In this document: positions 10,501-22,500 of the stretch, piece after piece
How positions within the stretch are numbered: the stretch's first letter is position 1
Layout: every line of letters starts with the position of its first letter
NCBI GenBank assembly: GCA_949130485.1
Contig: OX422187.1
Location: forward strand, 5,108,159 to 5,172,158
Direction of reading: 5' to 3'
Length of the DNA: 64,000 nt
Source: Agelas oroides
Taxonomy: Eukaryota; Porifera; Demospongiae; Agelasida; Agelasidae
Notes under the pieces: model-generated
Told to the model about the DNA's origin: nothing
The model's input: only the letters and a program-made list of their open reading frames with translations
Databases searched by the model: none
Position numbers and translations under genes: made by a program

Positions 10501-13500
10501 ACCCACAGCGATGATGGACACGCCAGCTACTTTGCGGAAGCACCCAGCTTCCTCGCCTCTCACCGCTGAAGTTCGCCAGCCTACCGCTAGCGTCGGAGCA
10601 TCTCTCCACCTCGTGCCCTACGCTCGGCTACGCCTCGCACTTTGTGCTCGGCCCACACCTCACCCCTAAATGAAGCCCTGCACATGGCTACATTGTATAT
10701 ATCAACATGCTACACTTGTTTAGAGAGATCCCCTGGCCTGCAGTTTCACTTACAGGCCTTTTCTCCACCCCGCATGTACCATCGGAACTCTGAGTTCTGA
10801 TGGTACCTGCTCCACTGCCAGAGTTCCAGTGTCTCAGTTCAGTCAGTTGGTAAGAGTTTGGAAGACCCATGTTCAAGTCTTGACTGGATCTTGATTTATT
10901 TTTTCTCCAGCAAAAAAATTAAGGCTTCTATCATAATTATACCATCTATCCTCTGCTCGAATGCCTGACTCGGTTGGTAAGAGCATCTGATTAGAGTATT
11001 TTAAAATATTTTAACACCGAATTTACTTGTAGAGACTTCTTTTAAAAGCAGTAAAGAGCCTTATGCTTTGCCTAGTACGTATCACTGCAGTTCTGAAGCT
11101 TACTACCAAATACATTTTGATGCTCATACTTAGCCATTTTATGTCTGTTTCTCTCAAATCTGCAGAATTTTCTTTCAGCTTAATTTTTAATTAATGCATC
11201 TTCATAGCTGGTCTACTTCTTGAGATTGGCCGCATTGCTCATATGTTAGATGACATGCTTTGCTATAAATTTCTGGCTCATATGTACATTACTTACTGTA
11301 AATGCTGAATGGTAATGCTCCCTTGATTGTAACAACCCACTTATTTGTAACTAGTGGTGCCACCTGCTGGCAACAAGGTAACTCAGCTGGAAATTTGTAA
11401 GTATCACATCTTCAGAATCCATAAGTATTATCTTTGATCCACTTTCCATGTGTCTTTTCACCAAAAGCCAGAATTAAAGTATAGCTAGAGATTGAAAGGT
11501 TTTTCACTGGCAACACTTTCCGACTATTAGTGAAGGGACACATGACATAACTAGAGGTCTTCAAAGAAGACATACCCCGCGCAATTTCAATGTCACCAAA
11601 CTGTTTGTTACCCATGCATGCCCATAAGTATTGCATATTACACAGATTAAATGTTTATGGTATTACATAGGGTATCTACACTATAATATTAAAGCTAGTG
11701 ATGGAAGATCAAAGGGTTTTTATACTGAAGCTCTACTCTTGTGCCCACCCTGCCACACCCCCTGATGGCTGTCAGCAAATATTTGCTGACCAACGGCCTC
11801 ATAAAGTAAATGACCAACCTCATCAAGCCCGCGTAGGAGCATTCGGGCTTTTTGACACTAATAACATATTTCACTCACCTGTAAAATGGTAGGCTCGTGC
11901 CTACCCGTCCACAAAACTAGTCAAATCAAGTGGATGCGTAGCCTCGTTCCCAGGCCCCCCGCCCAGCTTTCTGGGAACGAGGAGGCTGGTGAAAGTGAAC
12001 ACGTGCTTGGAGTCCACATATGCCCAGCTCCACCGTATCCACCATATCCAAGTGGTTGACCATATCAAAATGGTGGACAACACCAACGTTAAATAGAAAA
12101 GAGCTGGAAATGCTGGAGTGAACTACTTTGGTCTCTATCAGGTACGCATACATAATTTTTCTTTAGATTGCCATGTCATTGCCGCGTACAGCAATTGTTT
12201 AATGCACTGATTTCAAAATTTTTCACCGGACTGACTGACAAACTGACTGACAGACGGACAAAACCGATTGCTTAACCCCTTCGCGCATGCGCGCGCGGGG
12301 TAATAAAATACATAAGTGGCAGTCCTGGGTAGAAATCAAACATTATTCCATTGTGTATTTCGATCACATTACTGCATTCAAAGCGCTGCAGTGCAGAACT
12401 TCTGTTTAGGGTGCGACGTGTCAAGTATTCATGAGTTTACACAGCAGGTATGAGCCTCGCCTTTAACAGAAGTTCTGCACTGCAGGGTTTTGGACAGCAC
12501 AACGCAATCAAAACGCAACGGAATATTGTTCAATTTCTACCCGGGACTGCCACATATCTGGATTCTGGAGACATACCAACAAGATTAGACGAGGCTATTA
12601 TCTGGAAAAGCCATGTTATTGGTAACATACGTATTATGTAAAACAGGTTCTATGACCATCTTGAAGTGGTGTTGAGAGTTAATTGAATTTCATTTCTGAC
12701 CATATCTTTTCCCTTTCTGCTTGCTTTATCTTTCACCTCTTTTCTCCCTTGTGCCCCCCTTTCCCAAGTGTCCTTACACTTGCGACTGCATGCAGAATGT
12801 GATGTTGTGACCAAAACCACAGCAACTATCTGGAAGGATCAAGTGATCAAGCATAGTCCCAGTCTGGTGATGAAGGAAGGAAGGATGGTAGTGATGGAAA
12901 TTAAGAAGGGCCTTCTGTTTGGTCGGCTGGTACAACTTCCTTCCAACCTAATGTTTTCGCCCCCACTGCTTGCCGAGTTGTTTGTCAGTAAGGGATGTGT
13001 GAGGCCCTTCGAACACCTCAGGTAGGGAGAAAGGTTGACTCTTGCTGTGATGTTTCTAGGGATTTGATGTAGACATGATAGATTTAGCATTATTTTAGCC
13101 TTTAAAGATCAAAAGACCCGGCCCCTCACCTCCCTACACCCACACTTTCACATTCCATAGCAACTTTATTTGTGAGTTGGAGTCCTACATTTCTCCAGAA
13201 GAGGACTTCCTCAATTTTGTCTTACTGGTACGAACAGAGTATGATCACTGGCTGAAGCAGGATGGTCCGAGGAATTTGAAGGCTGTCAGCAGCCTGGAAA
13301 CACTCACAGACACTCTAGACAAGGTGTGTATGGCTACAGTAATTATACATTGGTTTATTGGAACTAGTGTTACTCTAACCCTTATTTCCTCAGGGTCTTA
13401 GCTTCCTGGACTCACTCTATAAGATTTGCGAGAAGCGTAGGTTCAACCCTGTGGGATTTGATCCCGAGTGCAAAAAATGGCTTCTGTTGCTGCTGCAGTT

Positions 13501-16500
13501 GGTGGACCGAACCAGAGACAACTCACACATTCACCTCAAGAAGTTCATCCCCGGCAAGAATGTCGTCACTAAGAAGTTTCAACAGGTTATCATCAATCAT
13601 GTGAGTGTGGGGACAAGCTTGACAACTTCAGGTTTTAGAGTTTGAGAGCCACCACCCTCTGCCCTTGTAGGTGAAAGAAGTGACACGTAAAAACTTCCCG
13701 CACCTCCCAGTTGAACACTTTCTTCCTCTTTACAAGGCCTTTCGCTTTTGGCCCAACAAGGTAAGGGGGATGTCTGAATGCCTAATTATTGCTTTCAGGA
13801 ACACCAGCTAGGTTTCAAGTGCTAAGAGTGGGGGAAAAGAGCGTCTGGTGTCTACCGTTTGTGCATGCATCAAACTCCAATGCTACACTAAGATTATGGG
13901 AAATTTCAGTTATACTTAATGAAGCTAGGCCACATTGCTGCTCGGATGATCACGAACACCTGAATCATGCGCCTGCCGCTATACAATTTTGTGGGGGCAC
14001 TGACCTCCTGCATAAAACTTTGTGGGGATACGTGCCCCCAGTGACCCCCCGGTTCCACCGCCTATGCTGTACTGTGGACTTTCAGCAAGTCAACACCGGC
14101 TAGCAAGTGAACTTAAGACGAGTGAGTGTCTTTGTCTTCAGTCTAGATTTGGACAGTGAAAACATTGGCGAGGTAAGCAAGAACAAAAGAAATGGGAACC
14201 CTGGGAACGAGGCTGATACCTGGACCCACTCAGTGCCCCGTACTTCACCGAACTGTCAAAGTGGCTTGTAGCTGTGCTGGATCAATAATCTGCTACCAGA
14301 AATGTGTATCTATTAAATGTAGCTTGTGAATGGTGTACACAACTTAGTCTTTTTACAAGGCTCAAGAGCTGCAAGTTGTGGATAACATTGGTGTGTTCAC
14401 TGAAGGGACAATACTGTTGATCATAACTCAGGTTAGCAGTGGTTTTAGAAATATTGCATATGCCCAGGTTCTGCAAATACAAATACCTTCATGCTAAAAT
14501 AGCTGGCTTGGCCATTGTGAAATCCTGTGTGACTGTAGGGGGTGGTAAATATTTTACCTCCGCACATGGTGCATGATCCCAGGTAGCTAGAAATGGATTT
14601 GGATGCAGAGAGGAGGAGGAGATTAACCAGGGTACAAGTGCACCGACACCGTCGAGCAGAGGATGATTCCCGGAGGCAGCCAACGACGAGGAGCTGACTA
14701 GTGTAGGCACAACCTCATTCGTGCCTACATTGGTCAGCCTCTCGTCGTTGCTGCCTCCGACATGTCACTGCACTCGTATCATGGTTAACACTTAGGACGC
14801 GAAGCGCCAATATATTGGCGCATGGGCTATACACGCGTAGCGCGATGCGCCAATGTATTGGCGCGGGAGAGTTTACGCAGTAAGTGGCGAAGCCAAGCGA
14901 GCTCTTGGGGTAAATCCCTTCCTGTTGAGTAGTAGTAAGTGTAGACCACACCTTTCCAACTTACATCACCCCCCCCCCCCCCCCACCCCGCAGGGAAGGT
15001 GGAAGGGGCGGTGCTAGTTCGTGATCGTTCGTGAATTATGAGAAAGGCCATCAAAGCGAAGCTTTTCCTTCAACATAGGGAGCAAGCGGCTTCCAGTTTT
15101 CACATAAGGCTGGAGTACTAGCTTCAAATAACTTGGAAAAGGGCTTAGTCCATCAATGAGAAAATCGGCACCGTTTCAAATTGCTGGTAAGCTACGATAT
15201 ACACCTACAGATAATGGCTTCAAACAGGTACAAATCGCTTACATAGCGGTGATCAGCAATTTAGATAAACTAGTCCAGCCTTGTTAGATGCTACCTATGC
15301 AATCAGGCTGCTGGCAAGGCCTAGGGCTTGCTTAGCAACACTTGTCACTTTGACCTCAAACAGATAATTTCAGCGTTAATAAACGGTGATGTGTATATAA
15401 TTTCCGTGTGCAAAGTGTTAATCTACGAGTGCAGCGACACCATTGAGCTGAGGATGATTCCTGGAGGCAGCAACGACGAAAGGCTGACTGACGTAGACAC
15501 ACGTAACTGTAACATTGCAATACCTCGCTTCCCACGAGGCTCTCCTGTGTGCAAATCACGTATGCCCTAGTAACTACTTCCAGCTGCCTTGTCAAAGTTG
15601 AGTGGGCCCTGTTAGCCTGGGAGAGAAAGGCTGAAATAGTAGGCATGTGCAAGTGCTCGTATGGCTTTTCTCAGCATTAATTAATTCATTAATTCATTGC
15701 TATATATTTTTTATTTCCACTTGGGGTGTAATGAAAGGCAGATAAAACTGATACCTTGATTTGTGCATGCATGCAAACTGAGGCACACTAAGACATGGGA
15801 CATGTATTTATTGACTAGATATGCAGGCACACATAAATATTGTATAGGTGACTCTAAAAGACCAGATCAAATGTGTACAAGCATAAACCACACCCCGGGA
15901 TACTCACAAAGCCCAAGATTTAGTGCTGCTGAGTTATAAGACTTTATCAAAACAATCTTCACCCTCAAAGGCAGGGCCAGACACGGCACTTCCATCAATA
16001 AACTTATACTGTAAGTGCATTAGCCTGAAGCACTGTAAATAGTGTGCTCAATGCATGTAGCATTGATTTTATATAAAGTAAAAAGATGTAGGGATGGCAT
16101 ACCAAAGTATGCAAATAAGGCTATAAAAGTGAAGCTAAATATACAGTAGCATTTTGAACAATTTGGCAGCCAGCTTAGCCTCAGGCATCTACTTTGCTTC
16201 AAGGTGAGCTTGAAAGATGACACTCAGCCAGGAAAGACAGTCAGAATGTGCGCACCTATTGTACAAGGGGTAGGAGTTGTGTTGGCAGCTGGTGCGTAAG
16301 TACCTACTATGTAGACATGCAAGCTGAACACAGAAGGCGGCAGAGATACGTAATTTCTGCTTCACGACTGATGCATGGCGACTCCCATCTGCCGTTTCTC
16401 TAAGATGCCTCAAGTAAGGAATATCTATGACAAGCCAGGCTGTGTTCAGACATAGCCTACAGTTAGCCATAGTAGCTGCTTAGGTAGGACAAATGGCTCC

Positions 16501-19500
16501 ATTGCATAGTACCACTCAATGACAAGCTCTTTTCTGCAATGGTGACAGTTTTCCAGACAGTAGAGTGACAAACCTTGTTTAGCTACATGCCACGGCCTGT
16601 GTGCTGTGATCTGATACTTCAGTGGTAACGCCTTAGCTATATAACAGTTCAATGCTGCACGCTCACGTTCGCCCCACAATGTTCTACATTTGCCTAGTTT
16701 ACATGAATCCTTTATTTTGCATCTTGGGGTGTAATATATGAAACCTTAAGCTATATATGCACTATGCCATGGAAACCACAATTATGGGTGTAGCTATCAA
16801 TTAAGCTACATAAAATCAATTAAGGTAACATTTGAGAATACGTATATCAGTGAATGTAGAACAGAAGACAGTGCTTGCTCACTATTTCCTCACTTGCTAT
16901 ATTGAACTAGTTATTAACATAACAGTCGATATCAGCCTATATCAGTCTTGTATTGTGTGCATTCTCCTCATTCAGCTGACGAAGGTCCATGGACCGAAAC
17001 GTCCTGCACTGTTGTCTATTTTATGCTATGCTAAGCTATAAAAGATATCTGAATCACTGTTCACAACATAGCAATGAACCTCTACGACATGAACTATATA
17101 ACTCCAATACTGCTATACACCTATTCCGACTGAAATGCACCTGCTTTTGCAGATTAAGGTTTGCGGCAAGCAAATTTTACATTCACTGAGTGTGAAATAA
17201 GCTAGCTGGTTTCTACCAGAGATGCCCGCAACTGAGACTGTCAAGTCATGCGGTGTAGTTCTGGATGCACTTGGTGGTGACATGGACTAGTTTCTTTCCC
17301 GGGGATTTGTCTAGTATCATGATTGAGTAGTTTCTTCGGTTCTAGCCATAATTTGCACATAACTGTGTTCTTCTTTGGCACACATCTGCACTATAAGGAA
17401 TACTGGTTACTTAAATAAGGGAAGCCAAGTTACTAGCTAAGAGAAACGTAATGCACTAACTATTGTTCCATCATTGGCTTCCTTGCATGGCATGCTGTGA
17501 GTGGAGCTTGTCATTGCTGCAGTGATGTAGCTTTAAGACCAGTCACCAGCATTTATGGAATACCATTGCCCTTGTCTCAGTTTGAAGTTTTTTGACTTGG
17601 TCAAGCATACTGGTTCTTCTCATAGTATTGGATGGTGTTCTCCCCAGGCATATTTTGCTATGACTGACTTCTCTGTTTCTACTCAGTTTTGTGCTCTTTG
17701 GTAAGGCATGGGAGGTCTGGCTAAGATCTTAGAAAGTACTAAATTGCTCACAGATGCCTAAGGCATACTGCTATCTATGTATTCATTGAAGTACCCCTTT
17801 GTGTGGGCCTTTTAAATTCTGTGTACAGTTTCTGGAGGATTATCTTCAGGAATGCAAGGTGCCGTCTGGAGTGAGGATCTGTGATGGGACATGGGAAGAG
17901 CTGTTCAGTGAAGTTGTGAATAAGTACGTTGACCACCTATGTGTAAACTTTTGATCCCTCTTTCACTGGGTTCGTCCCAGGATGTCTAATCCCATTATGT
18001 CTAATCCCATAATGTCTAACAAAATGTAGGAGTGTCCCAAAATGTCTAATACTTTGATTATTAGCATCTATTAAGGGGTTCAGATTTAGACAGGTTCAGA
18101 AGTTGAACCTCACTACGCTTGGCACAGACATACTACAGCAAACAAATGGACACACCCATGCAGTCAACCCTGCGACACTCGAGTGGGATTATGGGATTAG
18201 ACATTATGGGGTTAGACATTCTGGTTTTACTTATGACCCAGTTACTAAATTTTCAACGGAAAGAGTTTTTGGTAAATATTTCAGCTGAGACAAATACTCC
18301 TCTTGATCAATGTACAAAATCTAAAACATGGTTGTCAATATGACCTGTCAAAAAAATGACCTGTCGAGAGCATGGATAAAGAAGGCTGTAGACAGGATGA
18401 AAAATAAGATTTGCTCCATGAAAAACTACTGGAAATCCCTGGTTGCTGGACCGCTGTGATAAGGAGGCAGGAAGGGAGGAGCAATCTTTGACCTCCAAGA
18501 TGTGTATTCAGTAGTGCATGGCTATAAATAGCAACATTTGTTCACACTTCTTCACTTTCGCCCTGATGATGACTGGAGCATTTAGTCAAAACATCGGCAA
18601 GTTGTTTTCCAAGCTCAAGTTGGTAACAGATAACCTTCCTCTTCATTTATGCCCTGATGATGACTGGAGCATTTAGTCAAAACATCGGCAAGTTGTTTTC
18701 CAAGCTCAAGTTAGTAACAGATAACCTTCCTCTTCATTTATGCAAGAGCCAATTGAGAAGCCACTGAAAGAAATACTATATAGTTTGTAGTATAGAAGCT
18801 TAAGCATATACTTGAAGATGCTTGCTATTGGAACAGACAAACATTATGCAGTGGTCAAATAGTGATTAAATATTGGTATGATACCTAGCACATTGGACAT
18901 GAAGTTCACTCTCAAGCTAAGTTTTGAAGAGTTTTGAAGGGATACCGGAAGTAATACTTCTATCCATGCCCTTTTAGGTGGCTGAGCGTGAGACTAGTTG
19001 TAACTCATTGACACATGCCACAATGCTCTTTCTTCAGATTGAGTGGTGCACAACACCATCATTGCCTTCTGGATTTTATCCAGTCTGTGGCAAAACGTTA
19101 TCATGGGGATAGCCATCCGGAGGACTTTGTGATGGACCTGCTAAAACTGAATGTCCCAAAGCTGTTTGCAGTTGAGAGGGAAAGTGAGGAAGTTAAGGCA
19201 GTGAATGATAAATTCTCTCTCTTTCTTCGGGAGTACATCTCTCATAATGCTCTCAAGTACGGAATCCTTGTGAAGATGGATGACATTATGGTGAGGAAGA
19301 TATAATTAATCATGTGCTCTGCTTGCAAGTAAGAGAAGGTGTGAATCACACAGGGTTAGAGGCTATTATAGGCTCTCATATACCGTAGGTAGTCACATAT
19401 CCGAACTTCATTACTGAACCTTTACTTAAAGTGAACTTTTCCGAGTAATGATAGTTGTAGATACTTTGCTGCCATACATTAAATGGAAAGTAATCTACTT

Positions 19501-22500
19501 TACAGTATTGGTTAACTTACATGAACACATCAGTTAATCAAACACCTTCTAGTCCCAGTATGTTTGAATAAGTGACTTCCTATTGTACAAGTGTTTTCCA
19601 TCACTCTCCAACTATCCTTAGTTTATGTGTTTAATAGGAAGTATTGTAAAGCTGGGGACTGCCAGATCACCCAGATCCCCATATCACCAAAAATGTGACC
19701 AGGAATCAAACAGTTTTTCTTTGCACGTGTGCAATAAACGTATTATTGTAATACACCATATAGACTAACACTGACCTGTCAATGCAGGCTCTTGATCATC
19801 CAGACCTAAAGTGTGCATCAACTCTAGGGTTGGTAGCCTATAGCCTTAGTTCCTTCGGGTGTGATACTTGAGATAGTGACGCAAATGGCATCCATGAAAA
19901 GCTCCACTAACTAAGCAAATCAACGTTCATGAACAACACTGCTGCTTGCCTTATATGTTTGTTCGTACGCATATGCACATAACTATTTTCTGATACAAAC
20001 GTGGTTCAGGTATACCTCAGAGCCAGGAAGTCTTACATGCCTGTAAACACCTCTGGAATTTTTCACCACATGGCTAAGACTGAATGCTGCCAGTCTGACA
20101 TGTACAGTGTGAAGTTGGTGTTTCAGTACAACGAGCTAAGAAAGTTGGGCAGGGCCTGACAACAATTGCATACCCATGCAATTTTTGGTTGCATTTTTTG
20201 TGATCTGGGTGATGCAGCAGTTTAGCATTTGTACTAACCTCTTGTTATGAGGCTATATATCACTTTCTACTCCACTTGCCAGAAAGCAAGTTCAGAGCAG
20301 TGGGACAAGTTCCAGCCGCTGGTTCTGGCAGTGATTCAGAAGGAGGTGATCCCAGAGCTTAGGTCCTTGCAGGGACAGAATTTCCTATCCAGTCCTCAAC
20401 TGAAAAGCCTGCTAGATTGGATTGTAACCACGCTGTGTGAAGACCCTGCAAGTTCACTGCAGGCCCTCACTGCAAAGCAACAATTTTGCTGGGGTATTGT
20501 TGCTTGCTGTTGTGGAAAGATTCCGATTGCTAAAGATCAATTGGAGTGGGTTGACTTGTATGGTTTTATCATCCAACACCTAGGAAGCATCTACAGCTCA
20601 TATTGCAAGAGGAAGAAGTTGCCGAAGGACAAGCTTCTGCTTTCAGCTGAGAGTTTACCCCATGAGATTACGCACAGCACATCTGAAAACATCAGAAAGT
20701 ATGAGCCTACTGTCATGTGTTTCCTCAATCATGCCACCCTCCAATAGCAGCTGCTAGAATGCTGTGCTTGTACTTACACCAATTTGTACGATAAAATTAT
20801 TTAGGTAAAAACCAACAAATGGGGTAAACTATGTTACTTGAAATCTATTTGGAGAAAGGCTCTTTGTTTAAAGAAATCTCAATCTGGCATTGCTATCTCA
20901 AACCGTATAGTTGCAGTTGTTGCATGAAAATCTCTCATGAAAACAAATTGTAGGTTTACCACCACTTACAGGTGTGAAGTTCCTTTTAGGTATAAAATTT
21001 AACTTCACTGAATTCTGAATATCCCTTCTTCACCATGTGGCAAGAATGTTTTGTGCTATTTCTCCACCCCCCCCCAAAAAAAAAAAAAAAAACATTTTAC
21101 AGTGACAAAGTTATCCCTGCTCCCTGTCACATGATGAAAGATCGTGAGTCTATTAATAATGGTAACCTTGTATGTACATGCTGTGTGGAAGAAGGAAAGT
21201 TCACTTTTCCATCCTACTATGTGGCCTCAGTGGTGGAGGTTTACTGCTGGTGAAGAGCTTTCTTGCAAGGGAGAGCCAGATAACAGTTTAGGCAACAGCT
21301 TCAGCCTTGGTGTAGTGACCTTACTGAAAGCTCACTCCTTACTTCTGCAGCATTAGTTGATAAGATGACAATACTATTGTGGAAAGAGGGTCAGAATATT
21401 TGGTAGCTTGGCTTTAGCTTGCCCATGTTATTGATATAATGGTGGATAGTTAGCCTCATTCATGGCCTCTTTATTTTATTCTTCGGTTTGCATTCGGGGG
21501 TGGGGTTAGTAGAAAGGCCTTGGTGGATTGTTTCTCACCACTTTTGCATAAATGTGTAGAAACACTCCTCTCATCTATACGTAGCACATATATGTTCCCC
21601 TCCTAGGAGTAACTGCAGTAAGTTGTGGCATGTCCATAGTCTTTGTTGGTCTCTGTGCATGCTGTTTAACTTGGTTACGTATAGGACTTAATTTGACTGA
21701 CATTTACTACACCATAGTTGAGCATTAGGGTTGAGTCTCTATGGCATTTTAAAAACAGACTTCTGTGGAATGAAGAGCTTTGAGGATGTGCTCGGGAATT
21801 TATTACTTTGGACAATGTAACTTGTGTCTCATGAAGCATATTATAGGCTGGTTGTGTGCATGTAATATTTACAGGAAAGTAATTTCTGATACATGGAGAG
21901 CATGGTATATTGAGTGTTCTAAAAGACTACCCATTGAAAGTGTTCAAAGGGCCACTCCATTGAAAGTGTTCTAAAAGACTACGTATTGAAAGTGTTCTAA
22001 AAGACTACATATTGAAAGTGTTCAAAGTGTTCTAAAAGACTACATATTGGAAGTGTTCAAAAGGCCACTCCATGCATTGAAAGTGTTCAAAAAGTCGCTG
22101 AGAAACATGTAGCTAGTTTATACAGTGATCTGTATGCTTGTGTATGTTGCCCTCAAATAGTAGCTACACAACAATGTCTGATTGAGGAAATACAGTATAA
22201 TTTCCTATGTAAGCAAAATTGTGGCAAATGATTTATTCATGCTTCACGCCTCCTAGTGTGTTTTGCCATGGAACAGTCAATATACCAAACACTTGGAATA
22301 ACTGGTGCTATCTATGTGTCATTGTGAGACTGAAGCATTCAGTACCACATGTATATGACATAGTCTCAGAGCTCAGTGATCAGAGCACTGACAACTCAGG
22401 GCAGGTACCCTGGGTTCTAGTGCCGGTTTTCATTCTCTATTTTAACTCACACCATTGAAAATGTGTTTAGGTACTGATTTTAATGGGTTTAGCAATCATT

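Larger units (their letters stand above)
7219..12768. other. 5.5-kb intron rich in mobile-element debris
   Basis: It contains the 284-bp MITE at 7447, zinc-ribbon TE copy 2 (9042-10130), SINE-like pieces at 10830-10990, a partial TAGCCTCG-type MITE at 11938-11988 and a GCGC-palindrome TE terminus at 12270-12303. It also holds a 21-bp perfect inverted repeat at 12386-12485. I see no host exon in it. Stretches 7731-9040 and 10990-11930 show nothing I can name. Confidence 0.7.

Noticed and set aside
20010-20126. Possible additional exon VYLRARKSYMPVNTSGIFHH
   Set aside because: It has a fair acceptor and fits phase 0, but the donor is weak and I recognise no homology. Exons 12 and 13 join in phase without it.
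21893-22110. CRISPR-like regular repeats
   Set aside because: Head-to-tail minisatellite in animal intron sequence. The units are contiguous and degenerate, with no unique spacers.
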